From: Maribacter aquimaris
Lineage (GTDB): Bacteria > Bacteroidota > Bacteroidia > Flavobacteriales > Flavobacteriaceae
Assembly: GCF_014596745.1 (NCBI RefSeq)
Contig: NZ_JABTCF010000014.1
Location: 91,626 to 155,625 of the forward strand
Length of the DNA stretch: 64,000 nucleotides
Direction: 5' to 3'
Positions within the stretch are counted from its first letter, which is position 1. Each line of letters opens with the position of its first letter. Below are positions 20,113 to 27,894 of this stretch, one piece after another. The position numbers and the translations under genes were made by a program. Below the pieces are notes generated by a model. That model made no database searches. It saw only the letters and a program-made list of their open reading frames with translations, and had not been told where the DNA came from.

Positions 20113-21057
20113 ATGCGTACTAAAATAGTAACAGTTCTACTTTTTGTAAGTGCCTTTATGATGAAGGCCCAAGAACTTACCATTCCCCAACTATCGCAAT
20201 ACTTAGCTGATAACCCCTTTGTAATGTCACCCACGTATGCGGGTATTGGGGATCATGTTAAGATTCGTGTAAACGGACTTACCCAATGGGTAGGTATCGA
20301 AGATGCCCCAGACACCCAATCCTTAGCTGCCGATATGCGTATTGGGGAAAGATCCGGGATAGGAGCCTTATTATACAACGATAGTAATGGTGAAACCAAA
20401 CAACGAGGGGCTAGATTGTCCTTTGCCCACCATTTGACCCTAGATAGATATGATGATGAGTTTCTATCGTTTGGATTGTCGTACAACTTCAACCAATTTC
20501 GAATAGATATTGAAAATTTCGATGCTTTGGATCCCAGTGTTACCGATGACCGGGCCACTACAAACCATAACTTCGACGTTGGGGTCATGTACCGTTACGA
20601 CAAGTTTTATTTTAGTTTGAATGCCTCAAATATATTGAATAAGGATCTGACTAAATTCAATCCCGTATTTGAACCCAATACCCTTCGTAATTATTATGCC
20701 TACACAGGATATCGATACACCAAGAACAAGAACAGTCGATTGGAAATTGAACCTTCGGTCTTCTTTCAACTTTTTGAGAGCGATGGTCGTTCGGTAACCG
20801 ATTTGAACGTGAAATTCAGATGGTATGATTTTGAAGACTACTACTATGCTGGGGTAACCTATCGATTTTTGAACGATCAAATAGGTGATCCACTATATAT
20901 TGCACCTATTGTAGGGCTCAAAAAGAACAATTTCTATTTTGGATACTCCTATCAAATCATCTTAAATGAAATACTAGGGTATAGTTCCGGAACACATGTG
21001 ATTACCTTAGGTGTGGATCTATTCCAGGGAATCAGTAATTGTAGGTGTACCTATTAA
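20113..21057 (+). CDS. sprF: SprF-like PorP-family outer-membrane protein
   Basis: 314 codons starting 18 bases after the adhesin stop, so almost certainly co-transcribed with it. Residues 1-19 form a signal peptide ending MKAQ. The mature protein has the PorP/SprF signature near its N-terminus (PQLSQYLADNPFVMSPTYAGIGDHVKIR), then alternating amphipathic beta strands such as YAYTGYRYTKNKNSRLEIEPSVFFQ and a C-terminal barrel strand region. In F. johnsoniae SprF lies directly downstream of SprB and is needed for its secretion; P. gingivalis PorP is a relative. Length (about 310-330) is usual for the family. The same order here supports the assignment of both genes. Confidence 0.9.
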   Translation: MRTKIVTVLLFVSAFMMKAQELTIPQLSQYLADNPFVMSPTYAGIGDHVKIRVNGLTQWVGIEDAPDTQSLAADMRIGERSGIGALLYNDSNGETKQRGARLSFAHHLTLDRYDDEFLSFGLSYNFNQFRIDIENFDALDPSVTDDRATTNHNFDVGVMYRYDKFYFSLNASNILNKDLTKFNPVFEPNTLRNYYAYTGYRYTKNKNSRLEIEPSVFFQLFESDGRSVTDLNVKFRWYDFEDYYYAGVTYRFLNDQIGDPLYIAPIVGLKKNNFYFGYSYQIILNEILGYSSGTHVITLGVDLFQGISNCRCTY

Positions 21058-21131
21058 ACAACGAACTACTTTCAGACATCCTATTTAAAGATAAATTACA
21101 TATATAGTCTTCTGATTTCATTGGATTGATT

Positions 21132-21139
21132 TAAGTTTG
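21132..21139 (+). promoter_or_regulatory. -7 promoter element for folB
   Basis: TAAGTTTG matches the Bacteroidota -7 consensus TAnnTTTG exactly and lies 20 bases before the folB ATG. A matching -33 TTTG at the ideal distance is not clear (TCTG at 21111-21114 is the nearest). Confidence 0.5.
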
Positions 21140-21159
21140 CGGAAAATTTCAATAACCTA

Positions 21160-21519
21160 ATGGGGATAATCAAACTAAAAAACATAAGGGTACACGCACG
21201 CCATGGCTGTTTGAACGAAGAAAATATCATAGGTAGTGAATATAGGGTTGATATCTCGTTGAAATCAGATCTTAAAAAGGCCTCTATTTCCGATAACCTT
21301 CAAGATACCGTAGATTATGTACATATCAATCACATTATAAAGGAGGAAATGGACATTCCTTCCAAATTATTGGAACATGCCGCTAAAAGAATCATAGATC
21401 GGGTTTTTAAAGAATTAACATCCGTAGCTAAAATAAAATTGGCCGTTTCCAAAATAAATCCACCTATAGGGGGTGATGTAGAAATGGTAACTGTTGTTTT
21501 GCGTTCAAAAAGATCGTAA
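21160..21519 (+). CDS. folB: Dihydroneopterin aldolase
   Basis: 119 codons, normal length for FolB (115-125). The protein begins GIIKLKNIRVHARHGCLNEEN, the family's N-terminal strand with the AxHG motif, followed by GSEYRVDISL, DTVDYVHINHII and a C-terminal LLEHAAKRI...VSKINPPIGG segment that contributes to the pterin pocket. The enzyme converts 7,8-dihydroneopterin to 6-hydroxymethyl-7,8-dihydropterin and glycolaldehyde in folate synthesis; it is cytoplasmic and usually octameric. A TAnnTTTG promoter element lies just upstream. The following tRNA genes have their own promoter. No other folate gene is visible nearby. Confidence 0.93.
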   Translation: MGIIKLKNIRVHARHGCLNEENIIGSEYRVDISLKSDLKKASISDNLQDTVDYVHINHIIKEEMDIPSKLLEHAAKRIIDRVFKELTSVAKIKLAVSKINPPIGGDVEMVTVVLRSKRS

Positions 21520-21527
21520 ACAATAGT

Positions 21528-21558
21528 TTTGATACCTTAAAATAAGGTGCTACCTTTG
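21528..21558 (+). promoter_or_regulatory. Bacteroidota-type promoter of the tRNA-Cys pair
   Basis: TTTG at 21528-21531 and TACCTTTG at 21551-21558, separated by 19 bases, match the -33 TTTG / -7 TAnnTTTG consensus of the primary sigma factor in this phylum. The tRNA starts 12 bases after the -7 element. Confidence 0.8.
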
Positions 21559-21570
21559 CACCTCGAAAAT

Positions 21571-21641
21571 GGCATCGTGGCCGAGTGGCTAGGCGCAGCT
21601 CTGCAAAAGCTTGTACAGCGGTTCGAATCCGCTCGATGCCT
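21571..21641 (+). tRNA. tRNA-Cys (GCA)
   Basis: 71-nt cloverleaf without encoded CCA: acceptor stem GGCATCG / CGATGCC (7 perfect pairs, discriminator T), short D-arm with AGTGGC loop, anticodon loop CTGCAAA (anticodon GCA, T33 present), and T-arm AGCGG-TTCGAAT-CCGCT. Confidence 0.93.
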
Positions 21642-21656
21642 CATAAGACTCCTTAC

Positions 21657-21679
21657 GTTTCAAAGAGTCACTTTGAAAC
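21657..21679 (+). other. Hairpin between the two tRNA-Cys genes
   Basis: Perfect 9-bp inverted repeat GTTTCAAAG / CTTTGAAAC with loop AGTCA, not followed by a T-run. It could be a processing or stabilising structure in the tRNA precursor. Confidence 0.5.
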
Positions 21680-21713
21680 AGATGGATTAGGGTACTAAGT
21701 TTACACTTCAAAA

Positions 21714-21784
21714 GGCATTGTGGCTGAGTGGCTAGGCTAGGCCCCGCAAAGGCTTATACAGTGGTTCGATTCCATTCGATGCCT
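21714..21784 (+). tRNA. Second, divergent tRNA-Cys (GCA) with C33
   Basis: 71-nt cloverleaf about 73 bases after the first tRNA-Cys. Acceptor GGCATTG / CGATGCC (one G-T pair), anticodon stem AGGCC / GGCTT, T-arm AGTGG-TTCGATT-CCATT. Stems differ from the first copy yet remain paired. The anticodon loop is CCGCAAA: anticodon GCA, but C replaces the nearly universal T at position 33. No separate promoter is seen, so it is probably transcribed from the upstream one and ended by the terminator that follows. Confidence 0.75.
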
Positions 21785-21791
21785 CATAAAA

Positions 21792-21820
21792 AAACCTCCT
21801 TGTTCAAGGAGGTTTTTTTT
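21792..21820 (+). terminator. Rho-independent terminator, probably bidirectional
   Basis: AAACCTCCTT / AAGGAGGTTT, 10 bp with a GTTC loop, followed by T residues on the + strand and preceded by an A-run that gives a T-run on the other strand. It lies between the tRNA pair and the convergent LysE gene. Confidence 0.9.
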
Positions 21821-21822
21821 TA

Positions 21823-22497
21823 CTATTCCCTTATCTGTTCTATTTGTTCAATCCCCTTTTCAATATTGAATTGATCCTTTGGTAAAAATCCTTTGGTAAT
21901 AAGGACTAAACCACATATGATCAATATAATACCCAGGATTTTCTTTATTCTAGAAATTCTTTTGTAGGTCAATTTACGTTTCAATTGCTTGGCCAATAAA
22001 ATCTTGAAAATATCAGTGGTCAAATAGGCTCCGAGCATGGCAGCAAAGAAAACCATAATACGATTGGGATCATTGTTTAAACTTGGTCCGACCACAATAA
22101 TAATACCCAACCAAAAAACAAGTACACCAATATTGATAAAATTCAACAAGAAACCTTTGACAAATAAACCCAGATAATCGCTCTTCTTGGTTCGTAATGC
22201 CGGCTTATCTTTTTTAATATCGGTCTTAAAGTATGTTGTAATACCATAAACCAATAATATAACGCCACCAAAAACATAAAGACCGGGTTGGTTGCTTAAA
22301 TTTTCCAACAATTGAAAACTACTGAAATAAGCCAACGTCAAAAAAAGAATATCCGCAAGGATAACCCCTAAATCAAAGGACAAAGCCGCCCTAAAACCTT
22401 TTACCGCACTGGTTTCGAGAAGAACAAAAAAAACAGGCCCTATCATAAAGCTTAACAAAAAACCCAATGGAATCGCTGCCTGAATATCGTCTAACAT
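21823..22497 (-). CDS. LysE/RhtB-family exporter
   Basis: 224 codons. The N-terminus (AAIPLGFLLSFMIGPVFFVLLETSAVKGFRAAL) is the conserved first part of the LysE/RhtB superfamily, with the GP motif in the first membrane segment; about six hydrophobic segments follow, with a charged cytoplasmic loop near residues 92-110 (TDIKKDKPALRTKKSD). Members export amino acids or related small molecules from the cytoplasm; the substrate here cannot be told. It starts eight bases after the stop of the DUF2807 gene, which itself follows rnr, so the three may form one operon (rnr first). Confidence 0.88.
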   Translation of the reverse strand: MLDDIQAAIPLGFLLSFMIGPVFFVLLETSAVKGFRAALSFDLGVILADILFLTLAYFSSFQLLENLSNQPGLYVFGGVILLVYGITTYFKTDIKKDKPALRTKKSDYLGLFVKGFLLNFINIGVLVFWLGIIIVVGPSLNNDPNRIMVFFAAMLGAYLTTDIFKILLAKQLKRKLTYKRISRIKKILGIILIICGLVLITKGFLPKDQFNIEKGIEQIEQIRE

Positions 22498-22505
22498 CTG
22501 TGCCT

Positions 22506-23186
22506 TTACATTCTAGTTATTATACCTCCAAATACTGTTTTCTCCTCCATTTTTTTTGGGTCTCCATAAACCAATACTTCACCACCTGCCTTAACGGATG
22601 CCTTTACGTAATCCGTGGCATAAATCTCTGCCTTGGAACCGGCATTCACATTGATGGTCGAAAACTTCGTAATCAAATCCTTTCCCTCATAGACACCGCC
22701 GGTATTTATGGCTACATCCTGTAGATCCGCAGTACCCGAACTTTTGATAACCCCTCCTGTGACCGCTTTTATCAACAACTGTTCAACCTCGGCATTGATA
22801 TCCAATTCACCACCTTCTTGAGCCTTAAGTTCCAAAACATCCTGGCTAATGGCCTCTTTAGAGTAAATTCTAGCATCTTCATTAACATCGACCACTACCA
22901 ATTTATCGGTATAATACAAATCGATGAATGTTCTATATCCACTGAATATCTTGGTGATCTGCATCCGTATCTTCAACACTCCCTGATTATTGACAATAAC
23001 CACGTTATCGGTATTAGCACCAGTTATAACGGCCTTATTTTCAGTGGATTTTATCAAATTAACAGATAAACCATCAAATGCCTTCAATTCTGAAAATGGC
23101 TGTAAATCCTGAGTAATTTTATTGTCTTGTGCAACTGTTATTTGATAAACAAAAACGAGCAACACAAGCCCAACCAAATTTTTCAT
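22506..23186 (-). CDS. DUF2807 (GIN-domain) exported protein
   Basis: 226 codons from the chosen ATG. A further in-frame start 39 bases upstream would add residues that precede the signal peptide, so the ATG giving MKNLVGLVLLVFVYQITVAQ was preferred. The mature part begins with FSELKAFDGLSVNLIKS, typical of the head GIN domain (DUF2807), and continues as a right-handed beta-helix-like array with repeated GG and V/I/D steps (ELKAQEGGELDINAEVEQL; VNAGSKAEIYATDYVKASVKAGGEV). Such proteins are common and exported in Bacteroidota; their function is not established. Located between rnr and a LysE-type exporter on the same strand. Confidence 0.85.
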   Translation of the reverse strand: MKNLVGLVLLVFVYQITVAQDNKITQDLQPFSELKAFDGLSVNLIKSTENKAVITGANTDNVVIVNNQGVLKIRMQITKIFSGYRTFIDLYYTDKLVVVDVNEDARIYSKEAISQDVLELKAQEGGELDINAEVEQLLIKAVTGGVIKSSGTADLQDVAINTGGVYEGKDLITKFSTINVNAGSKAEIYATDYVKASVKAGGEVLVYGDPKKMEEKTVFGGIITRM

Positions 23187-23246
23187 TGTTTTAGTTTTTA
23201 GGTATTTTCTTACTAACTTAAACAAATTCTATTCCAAAAAACGATT

Positions 23247-25436
23247 TTACTCGTTCTTTCCGATGAGTGTAAAGTCAAGATGACGTTTTATTAGATCCGT
23301 GTTCTTTACCATTACAACAACCTCATCCCCTAATTGATATGTTTTCTTGGTACGTTCACCAACAATAGCATATTCCTTTTCATCAAAGATATAATAATCA
23401 CCTTTTATATCGCGAATCCGAACCATTCCTTCACACTTGTTCTCAATGATCTCTACATAGATACCCCATTCGGTAACCCCAGAGATAACTCCCACGAATT
23501 CTTGATCTTGATGATCCTGCATAAACTTAATCTGCATGTACTTAATGGAATCGCGCTCCGCATTGGCCGCTAAACTTTCCATATTCGAGGAGTGCTTGCA
23601 TTTATCCTCATAGATTTCCTCCTTGACCGATTTACCATTATCCAAATAATGCTGTAATAGACGATGTACCATTACATCCGGATATCTTCGAATAGGTGAG
23701 GTAAAATGGGTATAATAATCAAAGGCTAAACCATAATGACCAATATTATCCGTGGTATATATGGCCTTACTCATACTACGAATTGCCAAAGTATCGACCA
23801 AATTCTGTTCTTTTTGGCCTTTCACATCCTCTAAAAGCTGGTTTAAAGACGCACTGATCGATTTTTTATCCTTAAAGTCAAGCTTATGCCCGAATCTTGA
23901 GATAATGGAATTCAACGCTATTAACTTATCCTCATCGGGATCGGCATGGGTTCGGTATACAAACGTCTTCTTAGGTTTTTGTTTCCCTATGAACTCTGCG
24001 ACCTTCCGATTCGCCAACAACATAAATTCCTCTATCAACTTATTGGCATCCATAGCCTCCTTGAAATAAACACTTTCAGGCTCATTGTTTTCATTTAAAT
24101 TAAAACGAACCTCAACTTTATCAAAGGAAATAGCGCCCTGGTCCATTCTTTTGTCCCTCATGATCTTGGCCAACTTATCCATGGTAAGGGTAGCTTTTAC
24201 AACCGCTTCGGAAACGGAGTAGGCGTTACCCCTAATCGATATTTCACTGGGTATATCACCATTACCATGCTCAATAATGTGCTGGGCTTCCTCATAAGCA
24301 AAACGCTCATTGGAATTTATAACGGTTCTACCAAACCACTGGTTTTGTATCTGAGCTTTGTCATTAAGTTCGAAAATGGCGGAAAAAGTATATTTTTCCT
24401 CATTGGGACGTAATGAACAGGCATTGTTTGATAATACTTCAGGTAACATGGGTACCACCCTATCTACAAGATAAACGGAAGTAGCCCTATTATAAGCTTC
24501 TTCGTCCAACAGGGTATCCGGTTGTAAATAATAGGAAACATCGGCAATATGTATCCCTATTTCGTAATTGCCATTATCAAGTACTTCAAAGGATAAGGCA
24601 TCATCAAAATCCTTGGCATCCTTAGGGTCAATGGTAAAGGTCAATACCCCTCTCATATCCCTTCTTTTAGCTATTTCCTCGGATTTTATCGAGGTATCCA
24701 GGGTATTGGCATATTGTTCAACCTCAGAAGGAAATTCATAAGGCAAGCCATATTCCGCTAAAATGGAATGTATCTCGGTTTGATGCTCCCCCGGTTTCCC
24801 CAATACATCGATGATGGTACCAAAGGGGGAATCGGTATTATCGGGCCATTCGGTAATTTCAACAACGACCTTATCACCATCTTCAGCACCCTTTATTTTA
24901 TCTTTTGGAACGAATATATCAGTGTACATTCTAAAATCCGAAGTTCTTACAAAGGCAAAGGTCTTTTGCATATCAACAATACCCACAAAATTGGTTTTGT
25001 TTCGTTCAACAACCCGTGTAATCTCCCCTTCCAGTTTTTTGCCCTTCCTTTTTGGAAAAATATAAACCTCGACCGTGTCTTTATGAAAGGCCTTATTCAA
25101 TTTATTGAACGGAACAAATACATCTTCATCTATTCCATCCACAATAATATAGGCATTACCCCTTCCTGTAATATCAACACGACCGGTATGGTAGGTTTTG
25201 GTTGAGGGTAAAGCCCTATAATGACCTCTTGTCTCTTCTATAATTCTCTTTTTTTCTTTGAGTTGGGTCAGTCGTTTTATCAATTGATTGCGCTCATTCG
25301 CGTCAGTAACACCGATTCTTTCGGCAATTTGTTTATAAGTAAAGCCTTTTTTAGGGTCTTTTTCAAGTACGGTAAAAATTCCTTTCGTTATTTCGTTAAT
25401 TCTATGGTTTCTTCCTTTTTTATTATTCTTTGACAT
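23247..25436 (-). CDS. rnr: Ribonuclease R
   Basis: 729 codons, normal for RNase R. Domain order: N-terminal winged helix (~10-60, FTYKQIAERIGV), cold-shock/OB domains (~75-225, GRGNAYIIVDGIDEDVFVP), the RNB catalytic domain (~255-590) with the metal-binding acidic motif TIDPKDAKDFDDALS, the YTHFTSPIRRYPDVMVHRLL block, and a C-terminal S1 domain (FVGVISGVTEWGIYVEI). The enzyme degrades structured RNA 3' to 5' and takes part in mRNA turnover and rRNA quality control. It is divergent from rpiB across the AT-rich spacer and probably heads a run with the two genes that follow. Confidence 0.96.
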   Translation of the reverse strand: MSKNNKKGRNHRINEITKGIFTVLEKDPKKGFTYKQIAERIGVTDANERNQLIKRLTQLKEKKRIIEETRGHYRALPSTKTYHTGRVDITGRGNAYIIVDGIDEDVFVPFNKLNKAFHKDTVEVYIFPKRKGKKLEGEITRVVERNKTNFVGIVDMQKTFAFVRTSDFRMYTDIFVPKDKIKGAEDGDKVVVEITEWPDNTDSPFGTIIDVLGKPGEHQTEIHSILAEYGLPYEFPSEVEQYANTLDTSIKSEEIAKRRDMRGVLTFTIDPKDAKDFDDALSFEVLDNGNYEIGIHIADVSYYLQPDTLLDEEAYNRATSVYLVDRVVPMLPEVLSNNACSLRPNEEKYTFSAIFELNDKAQIQNQWFGRTVINSNERFAYEEAQHIIEHGNGDIPSEISIRGNAYSVSEAVVKATLTMDKLAKIMRDKRMDQGAISFDKVEVRFNLNENNEPESVYFKEAMDANKLIEEFMLLANRKVAEFIGKQKPKKTFVYRTHADPDEDKLIALNSIISRFGHKLDFKDKKSISASLNQLLEDVKGQKEQNLVDTLAIRSMSKAIYTTDNIGHYGLAFDYYTHFTSPIRRYPDVMVHRLLQHYLDNGKSVKEEIYEDKCKHSSNMESLAANAERDSIKYMQIKFMQDHQDQEFVGVISGVTEWGIYVEIIENKCEGMVRIRDIKGDYYIFDEKEYAIVGERTKKTYQLGDEVVVMVKNTDLIKRHLDFTLIGKNE

Positions 25437-25709
25437 TAAAATTCTATTTGGGTTGAAAATTACAAATTATAATCCATTACCTATATCTAATAACCTTTCT
25501 TAAGCATTATTTCGCATTAATTGAGGTTATCAACATATATATCATACAATTCATTTTTTCTTTTATAAATTTAAAACAAAATGGTGTTTATTATAGCTTG
25601 TTAATAGTGGTTATAAAAAAACGTTTAAAAAATAGGTTTGTACCCATAAAACAGTTTATCGACAACTTATCACAACATACTTTCATTATTTATCAGAGGA
25701 TTATAAATC

Positions 25710-25729
25710 TTATCAACGATTATTGATAA
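25710..25729. repeat. Dyad TTATCAA-N6-TTGATAA
   Basis: Perfect 7-bp inverted repeat with a 6-base spacer in the AT-rich region between rnr and rpiB. Each arm resembles the first seven bases of a DnaA box (TTATCNACA). Confidence 0.6.
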
Positions 25730-25996
25730 CCTATTTCAACATTGATTTATTAATAAGTAAAAGTAAATTTATTGTTAACTACGAAAAGATTTAACTTAAT
25801 ATCTTCATGTTATTTTCTTAGAAGTAAATTCTTTTTTTAACGTAATGTTTTGTAAGACGAAAAGGAAAGGTAATAACAAAATTTAAATACCACTTTTTTC
25901 AACTTAATTATTAACAAGTTAATAAGGGATATTAGGAAGATAATAACAATGTAGTTTTACATATAATATAGTATAAACGTGATAGGTCCATTATTA

Positions 25997-26031
25997 TTGT
26001 GAATAACAATGTATTTGTACATTTGTACAAA
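25997..26031 (+). promoter_or_regulatory. rpiB promoter overlapped by an inverted repeat
   Basis: TTG at 25997-25999 and TACATTTG at 26018-26025 (exact TAnnTTTG), 18 bases apart. The inverted repeat TTTGTAC-N4-GTACAAA (26014-26031) covers the -7 element, so a repressor bound there would block transcription. The expected transcript start (~26032) lies after an in-frame upstream ATG at 25999, which supports translation from 26047. Confidence 0.6.
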
Positions 26032-26046
26032 ATATACAAGATAACC

Positions 26047-26478
26047 ATGAAAATCTCTATAGGTAACGATCACGCGGGAACAGAATATAAATTAGCCATA
26101 ATCGGACTATTGAAATCTATGGATATCGAAGTTACAAATTATGGTACCGATGGTGCTGATAGTGTTGATTATCCTGATTTTGTGCATCCTGTGGCCCAAG
26201 ATGTTGAAGAAGAGAAGGTTGATTACGGAATTATTATATGTGGTAGTGGCAATGGCGCTTCAATGACGGCGAATAAACACCAAAAAATTCGATGTGCCTT
26301 ATGTTGGAACAAGGAAATAGTCCAATTGGCACGGGAACATAATGATGCAAATATTTTAAGTTTACCCGCTAGATATATATCCTTGCCACAGGCATTGGAC
26401 ATGGTCAAAGTATTTTTAAATACGGATTTTGAAGGGGGTCGACATGAACGGCGTATTGAAAAGATACCTTGTTCATAG
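26047..26478 (+). CDS. rpiB: Ribose-5-phosphate isomerase B
   Basis: 143 codons from ATG 26047 (MKISIGNDHAGTEYK). An in-frame ATG at 25999 would add 16 residues not expected in the family and lies upstream of the promoter, so it was rejected. Motifs of the RpiB/LacAB family: GNDHAG at the N-terminus, DYPDFVHPVA, the anion-binding IICGSGNGASMTANK with the catalytic-loop region (Cys in ICGSG), and a C-terminal FEGGRHERRIEKI. It interconverts ribulose-5-phosphate and ribose-5-phosphate in the pentose phosphate pathway. Confidence 0.95.
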   Translation: MKISIGNDHAGTEYKLAIIGLLKSMDIEVTNYGTDGADSVDYPDFVHPVAQDVEEEKVDYGIIICGSGNGASMTANKHQKIRCALCWNKEIVQLAREHNDANILSLPARYISLPQALDMVKVFLNTDFEGGRHERRIEKIPCS

Positions 26479-26531
26479 TAAGTATTTTTGTATTGATTAC
26501 ATTTTGATGGATTCTTTTCATTTACCCTATT

Positions 26532-27443
26532 ATGGCACATAATCACGGACACTCACATGAACATACGGACCTAAAGGGAAAAAACCTCTTAGTATCTATA
26601 TTTCTTAATATCATTATCACTGTTTCCCAAGTGATTGGAGGGTTGATTTCGGGAAGCTTGTCCTTATTGTCGGATGCATTGCATAATTTTAGTGATGTTC
26701 TTTCCTTGATTGTAAGTTATGTGGCTACCGCCCTATCAAAAAAAGAAGCCTGTACCAATAAAACATTCGGTTATAAACGGGCTGAGATAATTGCCGCTTT
26801 TGTAAATGCCGCCACGCTGGTAATTGTGGCAATCATCTTGATAAAAGAGGCTATTGAGCGCTTTATGAATCCTATTGCCATCGAATCGGATTTGGTTATT
26901 TGGCTATCGCTATTGGGCATCGCTGCCAACGGTTTCAGTGTATTATTATTAAAAAAACATGCAGATAGCAATATGAACATGAAATCTGCATATCTACACC
27001 TATTGACCGATATGTTGGCTTCTGTAGCCGTACTCATTGGGGGTCTCTTGATGAAATTTTATCAAATGTATTGGGTGGATCCAGCGTTGACCTTGGCGAT
27101 TGCCCTTTACCTTATATTTATGGGATATGATTTACTTAAGGAATCTACAAGGGTACTCATGTTATTTACCCCGAGTACCATTCATGTTCAACAAATTGTA
27201 GAGACTATTAATAAAATCGATCCCATTAAGAATGTCCATCATGTTCATATTTGGCAATTGAACGAGGATGAGGTGCATCTTGAGGCCCATATTGACTTTC
27301 AAAAAGATATAAAACTATCGGAATTCGATGTCATTCTAGACCAAATTGAAGATGTGGTATATCATAATTTCGGAATTAACCACGTTAACATCCAGCCTGA
27401 ATTTGGAAAGTGTGATGCCAAACAAATTATAGTACAAGATTGA
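26532..27443 (+). CDS. CDF-family zinc/cation efflux transporter
   Basis: 303 codons. The cytoplasmic N-terminus is His-rich (AHNHGHSHEH), as in ZitB/CzcD-type zinc exporters. Six membrane segments follow, with the metal-site residues in SDALHNFSD (second segment) and HLLTD (fifth segment), plus the GYKRAEI loop. The C-terminal cytoplasmic domain (~215-300) contains HHVHIWQLNEDEVHLEAHI, the dimeric metal-sensing fold. It exchanges cytoplasmic Zn2+ (possibly Co2+ or Cd2+) for protons. It starts 53 bases after rpiB; a possible -7 element (TATTTTTG, 26483-26490) lies in that gap. The next gene follows at once. Confidence 0.93.
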   Translation: MAHNHGHSHEHTDLKGKNLLVSIFLNIIITVSQVIGGLISGSLSLLSDALHNFSDVLSLIVSYVATALSKKEACTNKTFGYKRAEIIAAFVNAATLVIVAIILIKEAIERFMNPIAIESDLVIWLSLLGIAANGFSVLLLKKHADSNMNMKSAYLHLLTDMLASVAVLIGGLLMKFYQMYWVDPALTLAIALYLIFMGYDLLKESTRVLMLFTPSTIHVQQIVETINKIDPIKNVHHVHIWQLNEDEVHLEAHIDFQKDIKLSEFDVILDQIEDVVYHNFGINHVNIQPEFGKCDAKQIIVQD

Positions 27444-27445
27444 AA

Positions 27446-27886
27446 ATGAACATTTCCATTAAAAATTTTGAAGCCCTTTCATTAGAGGAATTATATGGTA
27501 TTCTCCAATTACGCTCCGAAGTTTTTGTGGTTGAGCAGGATTGTGTTTATCAAGACTTGGATGGTAAAGATCAAAAAGCGCTACATATTATTGGAACCAA
27601 GGATAATACAATAGTGGCCTATACCCGGGTTTTCAAACCTGGTGATTATTTTACTGAAGCCAGTATCGGCCGTGTAGTAGTCAAGGAATCTGAGCGCAAA
27701 TATGGGTATGGCAATGAAATTATGATGGCTTCCATAAAAGCTATCCAAGAACATTTCAACGAGACTACGATTAAGATTTCAGCACAGACCTATCTTAATA
27801 AATTCTACAGTTCCCTTGGTTTTAAAGAAATTGGGGATGGATATTTGGAAGATGGTATTCCGCATATCGGAATGCTAAAAGACTAA
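27446..27886 (+). CDS. ElaA-type GNAT acetyltransferase
   Basis: 146 codons from ATG 27446, two bases after the transporter's stop (a TTG two codons earlier is less likely). The protein has the ElaA-like opening LYGILQLRSEVFVVEQDCVYQDLDGKD, then IGRVVVKESERKYGYGNEIM, an acetyl-CoA binding loop of the R/Q-x-x-G-x-G/A type, and the closing YSSLGFKEIGDGYLEDGIPHIGM. GNAT enzymes transfer acetyl groups from acetyl-CoA; the substrate of ElaA is unknown. Translationally coupled to the zinc exporter. Confidence 0.88.
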   Translation: MNISIKNFEALSLEELYGILQLRSEVFVVEQDCVYQDLDGKDQKALHIIGTKDNTIVAYTRVFKPGDYFTEASIGRVVVKESERKYGYGNEIMMASIKAIQEHFNETTIKISAQTYLNKFYSSLGFKEIGDGYLEDGIPHIGMLKD

Positions 27887-27894
27887 TATCACAA

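Larger units (their letters stand above)
25437..26046. other. Very AT-rich ~610-bp divergent spacer with DnaA-box-like sites
   Basis: Between rnr (-) and rpiB (+); no credible gene. The stretch is conspicuously AT-rich compared with flanking genes and carries several TTATC-type sites: TTATCAACA (25527-25535), TTATCGACA (25656-25664), TTATCACAA (25667-25675) and a dyad TTATCAA-N6-TTGATAA (25710-25729). The 12-mer AATAACAATGTA occurs twice, 60 bases apart (near 25942 and 26002). The rpiB promoter lies at its right end. Either a long regulatory spacer or a replication-related site; see findings. Confidence 0.5.

Noticed and set aside
25999..26046. Longer rpiB with a start at 25999
   Set aside because: The 16-residue extension lies upstream of the probable transcript start and is not in the family.
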